A stretch of DNA of 27,716 nt from WQUF01 sp031549885 (GCA_031549885.1 JAVBPD010000042.1:1-27716), one strand, 5' to 3'; numbered from the stretch's first letter, positions 1 to 8,510 are shown. Notes: generated from the letters alone by a model not told the origin. Program-made: numbers and translations.

Positions 1-1
1 A

Positions 2-169
2 GAAAAAGCAAGTAGATTTGCAGGACTTGTTTCACAAGGAAAGTTTAAATATGTATTTAAAGTTAAATATGATGAAGAAACCATGGGGCTTTATGCTGAT
101 AAAAATATAATTGATAAAAACTTGTTAAAGAAATTAAACTCAAAAACTTGCGCAGAATTCTTTAAATAA
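2..169 (+). CDS. C-terminal fragment of an unrecognised protein
   Basis: An open frame enters from the left edge in frame 2 and encodes 55 residues before a TAA stop. The visible part begins EKASRFAGLVSQGKFKYVFK and ends KTCAEFFK. It is Lys- and Phe-rich and shows no transmembrane segment or motif that I recognise, so no function is proposed. The start lies outside the window. Codon use matches the neighbours and the frame is uninterrupted to the edge, which supports a real 3' end rather than chance. It points toward the leftward two-component genes (convergent arrangement). Confidence 0.6.
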   Translation, partial: EKASRFAGLVSQGKFKYVFKVKYDEETMGLYADKNIIDKNLLKKLNSKTCAEFFK

Positions 170-515
170 TATTTACTTGACTTAAAATAAGCCAAAACTA
201 AATAAGAGCATTCTTTCATAAAACCCTTTCAAAAAAAGAAAAACATGTCAGGGTTATTCTCTATATCTAAAAACATCTATTTAAAGAACAGTGTCCTTTC
301 TTTTAAAATTTTCCCCTTGTCGATTATAAATTTCAAAGTAAATTTTGTCTTAAAAAATTTTTTTTAGAAATAGGAATATTTTAAACTATACTTTCTTGAA
401 GGTAGAGTTAAACAAGATATCATTTTAGATAAAATTCACAAAAAACCAGGCCTCTCATTTAAAGCCTGATTTTTTATATTACAATACAGCATCAAATTAA
501 AATTCTCTCCCTTCC
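170..515. other. Intergenic region between convergent genes
   Basis: About 345 bases without a convincing gene. The only clear element is the hairpin at 439-470. A weak inverted repeat (AACCCT near 222, AGGGTT near 250, with a loop of more than 20 nt) has no T run after it and is not called a terminator. A TTTAGA...TATACT pair around 360-395 resembles a promoter, but no start codon with a ribosome binding site follows it. Confidence 0.5.
439..470 (-). terminator. Intrinsic terminator of the two-component operon
   Basis: ACCAGGC at 445-451 pairs with GCCTGAT at 464-470 (7 bp including one G-U). Read leftward, the stem is followed by a run of T residues (444-439). It lies 46 nt beyond the stop of the response regulator. 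A rightward T run also follows the stem (471-475), so it may act in both directions. Confidence 0.8.
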
Positions 516-1262
516 TTAAAATTTCAATTTTCTCTGAATAGTTTTGCGAAATTCCGTAGGTGATATTTTTTCATACTTTTTAAATATTTTATTAAAATAA
601 ATATAATCTTTAAATCCGACCTTAATGCCAACTTCATAAATCAACAAGTCTTCAAACTGTATAAGCTTTTTAGCTTGCTCAATTCTGTATTTGTTTAAAT
701 ATTCATTGAAAGTTATACCCATTTCTTTTTTAAATATACTGCTAACATAGTTAGGAGTTTTCTTTGCGTAATTTGATGCTTTCTCAACCGTTATATTTTT
801 ATTATAATTTTCATGTATATATTGCAATATATTTGAAATCCATCCCTTGTTCTTTATATCCATATCTAAACTAGTTTTAATATGCATTTGCTTTTCAAGT
901 GCCTTTTTCACACATAGTTTTAAACTGTCGATATTAACAGGTTTAAGTAAATAATCGAGTACGCCTAATCTTATTCCATTCTGTGCATATTCAAATTCAC
1001 CAAAACCGCTAAGAAGAATAATTGTGGCATTTTTATCAATTTGCTTTATTTTTTGTGCAAGCTCTAACCCATTTAAGCCAGGCATTTTAATATCTGTAAT
1101 TATAATCTTAGGCATAACTTCTTTATAAATATCAAACGCACTATTTCCATTTTCTGCAACAAATACATTGTCTATGCCACATTCTGACCAGTCTATGCCA
1201 TCTTTTAACCCCTGTCTTATTTGCATTTCATCATCAACAATTAATAAATCATTTTTACTCAT
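516..1262 (-). CDS. AraC-family response regulator (YesN-like)
   Basis: A 248-residue transcription factor. The N-terminal receiver domain (about 4-120) has the acidic pair D10/D11, the phospho-acceptor D57 in IITDIKMPG, S85 and the conserved K107. The C-terminal AraC/XylS domain (about 140-242) has two helix-turn-helix units and the typical ending VGFKDYIYFNKIFKKYEKISPTEFRK. It should be phosphorylated by the kinase encoded 21 nt upstream and then bind DNA. The divergent sugar-transport operon starting at 3193 is the obvious candidate target. YesN-type regulators usually have a long middle region; this one is short (about 20 residues between the domains). The start is preceded by AAGGGA at a spacing of about 10 nt. 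The family call is secure; the target is inferred from position only. Confidence 0.93.
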   Translation of the reverse strand: MSKNDLLIVDDEMQIRQGLKDGIDWSECGIDNVFVAENGNSAFDIYKEVMPKIIITDIKMPGLNGLELAQKIKQIDKNATIILLSGFGEFEYAQNGIRLGVLDYLLKPVNIDSLKLCVKKALEKQMHIKTSLDMDIKNKGWISNILQYIHENYNKNITVEKASNYAKKTPNYVSSIFKKEMGITFNEYLNKYRIEQAKKLIQFEDLLIYEVGIKVGFKDYIYFNKIFKKYEKISPTEFRKTIQRKLKF

Positions 1263-1283
1263 CTTATTAAATTCCCTTTTTAG

Positions 1284-3002
1284 TTATTTAAAATCTAAAG
1301 GCACTCTCGCTTTTACAACTGTTCCAACGCCTATCTTACTTTTAAACTCAAGTCCATATTTATCTCCAAATTTTACTTTAAGCCTTTTAGAAGTAGTGCT
1401 AAGCGCAAAGCTTTTAGTGGTTGCTTCCTCTTCTATAAGTTTATTAATTTCATCCTCATCAGCGCCAATGCCATCATCTGAAACTTCAAAAACAATATCT
1501 CCATCGACTTTATATATATTAATTTTAACTATACCACTTGTAATTTTAGTTTCCTGACCATGTATAATAGCATTTTCAACAAGAGGTTGAATTATAAGTT
1601 TTAATGTTTTACATTCTAATAGCTCTTCATTGCAATTGATTTCATATTTAATTTTATCCCCAAATCTAAATTTTTGAATGTATATATAATTTTTAATGTG
1701 GTCTACTTCATTTTTTACAGTTGTTATTTCGCTTCCTTTATTTAAAACATGTCTGAAAATATTTGACAAAACCTCTATTTGCTGAGCTACTTCAACATCT
1801 TTGTTGATTATAGCCCTCCACCTTATGGAATCTAGCGTATTATATAAAAAATGAGGATTTATTTGACTTTCCAGTGATTTTAGCTGTGCTTCCTTTTTCT
1901 TTATTTCAGAATTGTATACAGTTTCAATTAAATTATCAATTCTTAAAATCATTTCAGAAAAGTTTATGCTTAAATAAGTTACTTCATTTATATTTGAAAG
2001 TTTATTTACAATTGTTTCATTTTTTGAACCTACCCTTTGAATTTTTGCAGTAAGCTCATTAATAGGTGTAATTATAGACATGCTAAGTATTTTATAAAAT
2101 ATAAAAACTAAAATAATACAAATGAAAATTGAAATAAAAGTAAAGCTAAGTATGCCAAAATTATCTATAGTGCTTAAAGGAATTAAGTATATAAGCTTTA
2201 AATCAAACTTATCCACATTATATTTTAAAACCAAATATGAATCATTGTTAATTTTAATTCTTTTACACTTTGATACAGCATCTAATAAGTTTTTATACTC
2301 AAAGTCTTCTCCTAGTTCATTTTCATTTGAAGAAATAATATCATTATTTTTATCAACAACAAAAGCTTTCACACCTTTGTAATATTTATAGTCATAAATC
2401 TCTTTAAAACTTAATTCATCAAAACTTATTCTTAAAAAAATGGTTTTGCCATGAACGGGGTAATATTTATGCATTACAACAGATATTTGAGGTATATAAT
2501 CCTTAATTACAAGATTATCATCAAGCACAGTAAGGTTGAGGTTAACTTGATCTTTTGCAAGGTTATGATTTTCATAATAAATAGAATTTTTTCCAAACTG
2601 ATATATTATATCTTTACCATGGCTTATGCAAATGTTGGATATAAAATTCTTATTTAAGAGGCTTTTATTTAAATTTATCGATAAACTATTTCTCAATATT
2701 TCGTAATTTCTTGATTTTTTATTTTCTAAGTATTCATCAATAATGTTTTTATATAAATCGTTTGTAGATAAATCTATGGAAAAATAAAGCATATCATTTA
2801 TAACATCATTAACATCATTTTTCTTTTGAAGAAAAGTTGCATAAACTGCTTCATCTTGCTGCTTTATAAGTTCATTTATATTTATAAAATAAATACATAT
2901 AAAAATTGAAATAAGAGGAATTATAATAAACAAAATAAGGCTAATAGATATGATTATATTAATTTTTAAATTTTTAGTAATTAAATTTAAAATTTTATTC
3001 AT
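1284..3002 (-). CDS. Sensor histidine kinase, YesM/LytS-type
   Basis: A membrane histidine kinase of 572 residues. Numbering below is from an alternative ATG 9 nt upstream (3011); the ATG at 3002 is preferred because AGAAAG sits 10 nt before it, while the upstream ATG has no usable site. TM1 is about 18-43, an extracellular sensor region about 44-275, TM2 about 284-307, then a HAMP-like segment to about 365. The His_kinase domain has the phospho-accepting H387 in ESQINPHFLYNTLDSIRW. The ATPase domain has the N box PLVENAIIHG (477-485) and the G box SDDGIG (511-516). The usual GIGL..N segment is replaced by SFALSTTSKRL (about 534-544), a divergence worth noting. It is co-transcribed with the response regulator and likely senses a sugar or sugar-binding protein at the cell surface; that ligand is inference. 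Confidence 0.92.
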   Translation of the reverse strand: MNKILNLITKNLKINIIISISLILFIIIPLISIFICIYFININELIKQQDEAVYATFLQKKNDVNDVINDMLYFSIDLSTNDLYKNIIDEYLENKKSRNYEILRNSLSINLNKSLLNKNFISNICISHGKDIIYQFGKNSIYYENHNLAKDQVNLNLTVLDDNLVIKDYIPQISVVMHKYYPVHGKTIFLRISFDELSFKEIYDYKYYKGVKAFVVDKNNDIISSNENELGEDFEYKNLLDAVSKCKRIKINNDSYLVLKYNVDKFDLKLIYLIPLSTIDNFGILSFTFISIFICIILVFIFYKILSMSIITPINELTAKIQRVGSKNETIVNKLSNINEVTYLSINFSEMILRIDNLIETVYNSEIKKKEAQLKSLESQINPHFLYNTLDSIRWRAIINKDVEVAQQIEVLSNIFRHVLNKGSEITTVKNEVDHIKNYIYIQKFRFGDKIKYEINCNEELLECKTLKLIIQPLVENAIIHGQETKITSGIVKINIYKVDGDIVFEVSDDGIGADEDEINKLIEEEATTKSFALSTTSKRLKVKFGDKYGLEFKSKIGVGTVVKARVPLDFK

Positions 3003-3033
3003 GCAAGCCATTCTTTCTAAAACTTTATTTATT

Positions 3034-3062
3034 ATTATATCAAGTTTAACAATTCATCACAA
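3034..3062 (-). promoter_or_regulatory. Sigma-A-type promoter for the two-component operon
   Basis: On the minus strand a TTGTGA -35 box (3057-3062) and a perfect TATAAT -10 box (3034-3039) are separated by 17 nt. Transcription would start near 3027, about 25 nt before the kinase start codon. It is back to back with the promoter of the transport operon. Confidence 0.7.
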
Positions 3063-3128
3063 TTAAAAAAAATTAAGATATATTTTTTGGATTGTAGTTA
3101 TTTACTATATAAGTATAGTTTTATGTAA

Positions 3129-3157
3129 TTGTTGTATTATCGTTTACATGATATGAT
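3129..3157 (+). promoter_or_regulatory. Extended -10 promoter for the transport/phosphorylase operon
   Basis: TTGTTG (3129-3134) and TATGAT (3152-3157) are separated by 17 nt, and a TG one base upstream of the -10 box gives an extended -10 element (TGATATGAT). Transcription would begin near 3164, leaving a leader of about 30 nt before the TTG start at 3193. Confidence 0.72.
3135..3148 (+). promoter_or_regulatory. Candidate CcpA cre site inside the promoter
   Basis: TATTATCGTTTACA matches the palindrome TGTAAACGTTTACA at 11 of 14 positions, with a perfect right half-site CGTTTACA. It fills the spacer between the -35 and -10 boxes, where a bound repressor would block RNA polymerase. This fits carbon catabolite repression of a sugar-uptake operon. 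A LacI-family operator other than cre would look similar. Confidence 0.45.
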
Positions 3158-3192
3158 CAATTTATGATTTTTCAAATTAGGAGGAATTTACA

Positions 3193-4488
3193 TTGAAAAG
3201 ATTAGCATCGGCATTTTCTTTATTTCTTACTGCAATGATGGTCTTTACTTCTTGTGGAACTAAAGCTCCAGAAACAGGATCAACTACACAAGCACCACCA
3301 TCACAAGATTCTACAGTTTCATCAACGCAGCAGGCAACAAGTGGTGAAAAGCAAAAAGTTAAATTCTATGGTTTAATCAATGAATATACACCTGTAGCAG
3401 GAATGATTGAAAGAATGAAAGAAAAATTACCTCAATATGATATAGAAGTAATACCTGTTGACTGGGGAAATTTAGATCAAGTTATTAAGACAGGAATCGC
3501 ATCAGGAGAACCTTGTGATGTTTATTGCTACTGGCCACAAGCTATGGATCAATTTATTAAAGTAGGCCAAGCATATGATTTAACTGAAGCATTAGATGCT
3601 GATGGTGGGAAATGGAGAAATACTTTTGTACCTGCACAACTTCAAACTGGTGAGTTTGATGGCAAAGTATATGCAGTTCCATTAGATGCTACATATCAAA
3701 TGGCCTTAGTAAACAAAAAGATATTTGATGAGGCTGGTGTTACAATTAATCCCACTTGGACATTTGATGAATTTATGCAAGCTTGTGAAAAAATTAAAGC
3801 AATCGACAAGCAGCCATTTGCACTTTGGAGAGATGGTCAGGAATGGTTTGTTAAAAACACAGTTGCATCTGCTTTAAAATCTGAAGGCAGATATGATGAA
3901 TGGATTAACAATAAGCTTCCAGGCAGTGACCCTATTTTATCAAAATCTCTAGATCTTGCAAAGACAATTGACGAAAAAGGATATTGGTATCCAGGCCAAG
4001 GCGGTGTAAACTCAGCTCGTGATGAAGCAAGAGCATCCTTTACAAAGGGCGATACCGCTGTATTATTTGAAATGGCATCTTTATTTGTAGATATTAAAAA
4101 GGAAGTTGATTTTGAAGTTGTTCCAGTATGTTGGCCAAAAACAGGTACCGAAACTGTTAATATCGGAGGAACAGACGGATTCTTCATCCCTTCAAATGCT
4201 AAAAACAAAGAAGGAGCGATAGAATGCCTTAAAGTTTTATTAGATGATGAGTCTCAAGCAAAACTTCCAGAGGCAGGAATTATTCCATCCAATAAATCAG
4301 TTCAAATAAATGATGGTGATGTAAAAATATTATCAGAGCTTTCTCAATACATGGAAGCAAAAACTTTAACAAATCCTGAGCTCACAACTTTTATAAAACA
4401 AGTATTTCTTGCAGATTACGTTCTTGGTGCAAGATCAAAGGATGAAATTTTAAAAGAATATGATACAATTTTAAAAGAAATTAATTAA
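3193..4488 (+). CDS. Sugar ABC transporter substrate-binding lipoprotein (family 1)
   Basis: A 431-residue extracellular solute-binding protein. It has a lipoprotein signal peptide with a hydrophobic core at about 5-18 and a lipid-acceptor Cys at 21 (FTSCG). A Ser/Thr/Pro/Gln-rich linker (about 22-55) follows, then the mature domain from KQKVKFYGLINEYTPVAG, with family-typical blocks such as DGKVYAVPLDATYQMALVNK and a late GGTDGFFIPSNAKNKE. The start is TTG, chosen because AGGAGG (3179-3184) lies 8 nt upstream and the signal peptide begins there. It would capture an oligosaccharide for the two permeases that follow. The GH112 enzyme in the operon suggests a galactose-containing disaccharide; that ligand is inference from context. 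Bifidobacterial lacto-N-biose loci have a comparable binding protein. Confidence 0.93.
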   Translation: MKRLASAFSLFLTAMMVFTSCGTKAPETGSTTQAPPSQDSTVSSTQQATSGEKQKVKFYGLINEYTPVAGMIERMKEKLPQYDIEVIPVDWGNLDQVIKTGIASGEPCDVYCYWPQAMDQFIKVGQAYDLTEALDADGGKWRNTFVPAQLQTGEFDGKVYAVPLDATYQMALVNKKIFDEAGVTINPTWTFDEFMQACEKIKAIDKQPFALWRDGQEWFVKNTVASALKSEGRYDEWINNKLPGSDPILSKSLDLAKTIDEKGYWYPGQGGVNSARDEARASFTKGDTAVLFEMASLFVDIKKEVDFEVVPVCWPKTGTETVNIGGTDGFFIPSNAKNKEGAIECLKVLLDDESQAKLPEAGIIPSNKSVQINDGDVKILSELSQYMEAKTLTNPELTTFIKQVFLADYVLGARSKDEILKEYDTILKEIN

Positions 4489-4498
4489 ATATTATAAA

Positions 4499-4549
4499 AA
4501 AAGATTGTATCAAAATAAAGTGTTTTGATGCAATCTTTTAATATTTTTA
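4499..4549 (+). terminator. Strong hairpin between binding protein and permeases
   Basis: A 17-bp stem with one G-U pair (4499-4515 with 4523-4539) and a 7-nt loop is followed by a T/A-rich tract. It sits in the 74-nt gap inside the operon. Such hairpins usually act as partial terminators or stabilise the upstream message, so that the binding protein is made in excess over the permeases. No separate promoter is evident before the permease gene, which supports partial read-through. Confidence 0.75.
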
Positions 4550-4562
4550 TAGGGAGGCTATA

Positions 4563-5456
4563 ATGAACAAAAAAGAAAAAAACTATAAAAGAACCTTAGG
4601 AATTATATTCCTATTGCCATCAATACTCCTTATAGCATTTTCTAATGTTATACCCTTTGTTTGGAATTTAATACTTTCTTTTCAAAAGTGGGATGGCTTT
4701 GCAGAGCCTAAATGGATAGGTTTTGATAACTTCATTCACGCATTTTCAGATAGAATTTTTTTATCATCTATTGTTAATTCTATAATACTTGGCATCGGTT
4801 CCACATGCATATCTGTACTTTTAGGAGTTATACTTGCTCTTTGTGTCTTTAGATTAAATTCAAAAGAAGGCGCTGTATATAGACTTATCTTGTTTATGCC
4901 ATATATGTTACCTATGTCAGTAATTGGACTTATGTTTATATTTATGCTTAACTTTCAATATGGAATTGTCAATCAATTTTTAACATTTATAGGGCTTGGT
5001 TTTTTAAAAAGAGCATGGCTTTCTGATCAAAATACAGTTATGTGGACTTTAACCATAATTAGAGGCTTAAAAAGCTTAGGTCTCCCCCTTATGCTCTGCA
5101 TTGCTGCAATGCAAGCTATACCTTTGTCTTTGTTTGAATCTGCAAACCTTGATGGGGCTACAACGCTTAAAACTTATACAAAAATTGTGCTTCCTTTAAT
5201 GAAACCAACTATAATAATGTCATTTATACTTACTCTTATGTCTTCATTTAAGGTCTACGATATAGTTAAAATAATGTCTAACGGGGGCCCTGGCCGTGCT
5301 TCTTATGTTGTGCCTATGTATATGATGGATAATGCTTTTAAATATGATAAATTTGGTTACGCTTCAAGTATGGGTACAATTTTTACAATAATTGTGCTCA
5401 CTATAGTTATCCTTTCTCAAAAAATATTAAAGGGGGATGAACAATATGAATACTAA
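4563..5456 (+). CDS. Sugar ABC transporter permease (MalF/UgpA type)
   Basis: A 297-residue inner-membrane permease with about six hydrophobic helices; the first (about 12-32) follows a Lys-rich N-terminus. The cytoplasmic EAA loop, which docks the ATPase, reads ESANLDGATTLKTYTKIVLP around 194-213, with the conserved Gly. A strong AGGGAGG lies about 6 nt before the ATG. The next gene overlaps its end by 11 nt, so the two permeases are translationally coupled and form the membrane heterodimer. The substrate is probably the sugar bound by the upstream lipoprotein. The family is clear; the exact sugar is not. Confidence 0.94.
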   Translation: MNKKEKNYKRTLGIIFLLPSILLIAFSNVIPFVWNLILSFQKWDGFAEPKWIGFDNFIHAFSDRIFLSSIVNSIILGIGSTCISVLLGVILALCVFRLNSKEGAVYRLILFMPYMLPMSVIGLMFIFMLNFQYGIVNQFLTFIGLGFLKRAWLSDQNTVMWTLTIIRGLKSLGLPLMLCIAAMQAIPLSLFESANLDGATTLKTYTKIVLPLMKPTIIMSFILTLMSSFKVYDIVKIMSNGGPGRASYVVPMYMMDNAFKYDKFGYASSMGTIFTIIVLTIVILSQKILKGDEQYEY

Positions 5457-6267
5457 GTCTATGTTTAAAAGCAGAATTTTAGTTCTTGTATTTGTTTTAA
5501 TTACCATTTACCCAATTATGTTCATACTCTTAACATCCTTTAAAACAACCAGCGAGTTTTATACAAATATATTCGGACTTCCAAAGACTTGGAGATTTTC
5601 AAATTATTTAGAGGCATGGACAACAGCACATATTGGCGATTACTTTATAAATACTTTAATAACTACATTAATTACAACAGTAGCAGTATTATTTACAGCA
5701 GCATTAGCTGGTTATGCATTAGGAAGGTTAGACGTGCCCTATTCAAAAACTATCCTCCTTATTATGCTTGGAATTACAATGCTCCCTTCTGAGTCTGTAA
5801 TTATGCCTATGTATTTAACCATGTCTAAACTTAAATTATTAAATGGCCTATATACACTTATAATTCCATATGTAGGCTGGTGGCTTCCTACAAGCGTGTT
5901 CATTTTTAAAAATTTTTTCGAAACACTTCCTAACGAACTCCTTGAAGCTGCTAGAGTTGATGGCTGTTCAGAATTTAAATTATTTTATAAAATTGTAATA
6001 CCCCTTATGATGCCTGCAGTTGGAACTTGCGCTATAACATGCTTTGCAGGAATTTGGGGAGAGCTTCTTTGGGCTACAGTTTCCCTTTCAGCATCGAGCA
6101 TAAGAACTCTATCCATGGGTATTGTTGCTTTCCAAGGGCAATTTGGAACGAATTGGGGGCTGTTATCTGCTGCAGTATCGATTGTCCTAATTCCAATAGT
6201 CCTACTGTTTATTTACTTTCAAAAGTACTTTGTACAAGGAATTTCAGCAGGTGCAGTTAAAGGTTAA
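5446..6267 (+). CDS. Sugar ABC transporter permease (MalG/UgpE type)
   Basis: A 273-residue second permease subunit. Six membrane segments are visible, beginning with ILVLVFVLITIYPIMFILLT. The EAA loop is LLEAARVDGCSEFKLFYKIV followed by IPLMMP. Start choice: an ATG at 5437 touches AGGGGG with no spacing, whereas the ATG at 5446 has it 9 nt upstream, so 5446 is preferred. The gene overlaps the preceding permease by 11 nt. No ATP-binding subunit follows. Many Firmicute family-1 sugar transporters borrow a shared MsmK/UgpC-type ATPase encoded elsewhere, and that is the likely situation here. Confidence 0.94.
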   Translation: MNTKSMFKSRILVLVFVLITIYPIMFILLTSFKTTSEFYTNIFGLPKTWRFSNYLEAWTTAHIGDYFINTLITTLITTVAVLFTAALAGYALGRLDVPYSKTILLIMLGITMLPSESVIMPMYLTMSKLKLLNGLYTLIIPYVGWWLPTSVFIFKNFFETLPNELLEAARVDGCSEFKLFYKIVIPLMMPAVGTCAITCFAGIWGELLWATVSLSASSIRTLSMGIVAFQGQFGTNWGLLSAAVSIVLIPIVLLFIYFQKYFVQGISAGAVKG

Positions 6268-6306
6268 TTAAATATAAAAAATATCATTAAAAGAAAGGTT
6301 AAAACG

Positions 6307-8502
6307 ATGAGTAAAGGAAGAGTTACAATACCAACTGATACAGATATTATTGAGGAAACTAAAGAAATAATTAAAAAGCTTGGAGCAGATGCTTTAAGAG
6401 ATTGTGATGGCACAGAATTTCCAAAGGAATTAAAGGATTCTGGTGTAAAAATTTATGCAACTTATTATACAACCCGAAAGGACAATAAATGGGCAAAACA
6501 AAATCCAGATGAAATACAGCAATGCTATATAATGACTGATTTCTTTATGGCCTGTTCAAATGAAATTAGAATCCCCATATCAAAAGGCTTGAGCAAAGAG
6601 CTCATTTTACCTAACGTAAATGATAATATAAAAAGATGGTGGGAAGTAATTGACAGAACTTCTAATGAAATCATTGCAGAATGGGATTTTGATAAAATAA
6701 AAGAAGAAGTAATAATAAGTAACTGCATTCCTTACCACGAATATACTGTAAGCTTTCTTGCTTATTTAATATGGGACCCTGTTCATATGTACAATTCTAT
6801 AGTAAATGGCTGGAAAGATTCTGAGCATCAAATGACTTTTGATGTACGTCAGCCTAAGACAAAAGAATTTAGCAAAAAAAGATTAAAAGATTTTATTGCA
6901 GCTCATCCTTATGTGAATGTAATAAGGTTTACAACTTTTTTTCATCAATTTACGCTTTTATTTGATGAGTTAAAGAGAGAAAAATATGTTGATTGGTATG
7001 GATATTCTGCATCTGTAAGCCCTTATATTTTAGAGCAGTTTGAAAAAGAAGTAGGATATAAATTTAGACCTGAATATATAATTGATGAAGGGTATTATGC
7101 AAATCAATATCGCATTCCATCAAAAGAGTTTAAAGATTTTCAAAAGTTTCAACAAAGAGAGGTTGCAAAGCTTGCTAAAGAATTTGTAGATATAACTCAT
7201 GAAATGGGCTGTGAAGCTATGATGTTTTTGGGAGATCATTGGATTGGCACAGAACCGTTTATGGAAGATTTTAAGAAAATAGGGCTTGATGCTCTTGTGG
7301 GTAGTGTAGCAAGCGGTGTAACATTAAGGCTTATAAGCGATGTAGATGGCGTTAAATATAGAGAAGGCAGATATATGCCTTACTTCTTTCCAGATGTATT
7401 TTGTGAAACAGGAAATCCTTTAAAAGAAGCAAAGGAAGGCTGGGTTACATCTAGAAGAGCTATGCTAAGAAAACCTATTGACAGAATCGGATATGGAGGA
7501 TATTTAAAATTAGCTCTAAAATTTCCTGAATTTATAGACTATATAACAGATGTATGCAATGAATTTAGGAAATTATATGATAACATAAGTGGCACTGTCC
7601 CATATAATGCGAAGAGCGTAGCTATTCTTAATTCTTGGGGAAAAATACGTTCTTGGGGATGCCATATGGTACATCATGGATTGTATTTTAAGAAAAACTA
7701 CAGCTATAGCGGCATTTTAGAGGCTTTATCAGGTTTACCTTTTGACGTTTCTTTTATTAGCTTTGATGATATAAGAGAGGATCCACATATTTTAAATGAA
7801 ATTGATATAATCATCAATTTAGGTGATGCAGATACAGCTCATACAGGTGGTGAAAATTGGATAGATGAAAAAATAATAACTTCTATACGAAACTTTATCT
7901 ATAATGGTGGTGGATTTATTGGAATAGGTGAACCTTCAGCTCATCAATATAATGGGCGCTTCTTTCAGCTTGCATCTTGTTTAGGTGTAGAAAAAGAAAC
8001 AGGTTTTACACTTAACTATGATAAATATAATTGGGAAGAAAGAGAGCATTTTATTACAGAAGATTGCACCTTACCAATTGATTTTGGTGAAGGACAAAAA
8101 GAAATTTATGCTTTTGAAAATACAGAGGTAATATGTGTAACAGAAACACCTTATAAGCCAATAGCTAATCAATATATTAAGAAAACTTGGAATGTTCAGC
8201 TTGCTGCAAATCAATATGGCAAAGGGCGCACAGTTTATATAAGTGGCCTTCCATATAGTTATGAAAACTCAAGGTTATTGCACAGAGCTTTATTGTGGAG
8301 CAGCAGAGGTGAAGATAAACTTAAAAAATGGTTTTCTGATAATATCAATGTGGAAGTTCATGCTTATATTGAAAACAATAAGTTTTGCGTAGTCAATAAC
8401 ACTTATGAAACTCAGAAAACCACAGTATATAAAGGCGACGGATCAAGCTTTGATGTCTCTTTAAAGGAAAATGAAATTATTTGGTATCCCATATTTTTAT
8501 GA
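6307..8502 (+). CDS. GH112 beta-galactosyl phosphorylase (galacto-N-biose/lacto-N-biose phosphorylase family)
   Basis: A 731-residue cytoplasmic enzyme, full length for GH112, with no signal peptide. The family phosphorolyses beta-galactosides to alpha-galactose 1-phosphate plus the second sugar. Recognisable blocks are GADALRDCDGTEFPK (26-40), WWEVIDRTSNEII (111-123), HEYTVSFLAYLIWDPVHMYN (144-163), VIRFTTFFHQFTLLFDELKR (205-224) and EAMMFLGDHWIGTEP (303-317). By alignment from memory with the Bifidobacterium longum enzyme, D310 corresponds to the catalytic acid D313. The catalytic barrel runs to about 430, an alpha/beta domain (about 440-655) carries NLGDADTAHTGGENW and a glycine-rich NGGGFIGIGEPSAHQ, and a small beta domain closes the protein. 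Known GH112 members act on Gal-beta-1,3-GalNAc/GlcNAc or on Gal-beta-1,4-rhamnose; the sequence alone does not let me choose. It is last in the transport operon, 39 nt after the second permease, so it probably processes the imported disaccharide. Confidence 0.92.
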   Translation: MSKGRVTIPTDTDIIEETKEIIKKLGADALRDCDGTEFPKELKDSGVKIYATYYTTRKDNKWAKQNPDEIQQCYIMTDFFMACSNEIRIPISKGLSKELILPNVNDNIKRWWEVIDRTSNEIIAEWDFDKIKEEVIISNCIPYHEYTVSFLAYLIWDPVHMYNSIVNGWKDSEHQMTFDVRQPKTKEFSKKRLKDFIAAHPYVNVIRFTTFFHQFTLLFDELKREKYVDWYGYSASVSPYILEQFEKEVGYKFRPEYIIDEGYYANQYRIPSKEFKDFQKFQQREVAKLAKEFVDITHEMGCEAMMFLGDHWIGTEPFMEDFKKIGLDALVGSVASGVTLRLISDVDGVKYREGRYMPYFFPDVFCETGNPLKEAKEGWVTSRRAMLRKPIDRIGYGGYLKLALKFPEFIDYITDVCNEFRKLYDNISGTVPYNAKSVAILNSWGKIRSWGCHMVHHGLYFKKNYSYSGILEALSGLPFDVSFISFDDIREDPHILNEIDIIINLGDADTAHTGGENWIDEKIITSIRNFIYNGGGFIGIGEPSAHQYNGRFFQLASCLGVEKETGFTLNYDKYNWEEREHFITEDCTLPIDFGEGQKEIYAFENTEVICVTETPYKPIANQYIKKTWNVQLAANQYGKGRTVYISGLPYSYENSRLLHRALLWSSRGEDKLKKWFSDNINVEVHAYIENNKFCVVNNTYETQKTTVYKGDGSSFDVSLKENEIIWYPIFL

Positions 8503-8510
8503 TTTTTAGT

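Noticed and set aside
1168..1557. Rightward open frame of 129 codons over the two-component genes
   Set aside because: It overlaps both well-supported leftward genes, has no ribosome binding site, and its Ser/Leu-rich product is typical of an antisense frame.
4489..4562. Separate promoter for the two permease genes
   Set aside because: The gap is mostly filled by the hairpin, and no -35/-10 pair with acceptable spacing is found before the permease ribosome binding site.
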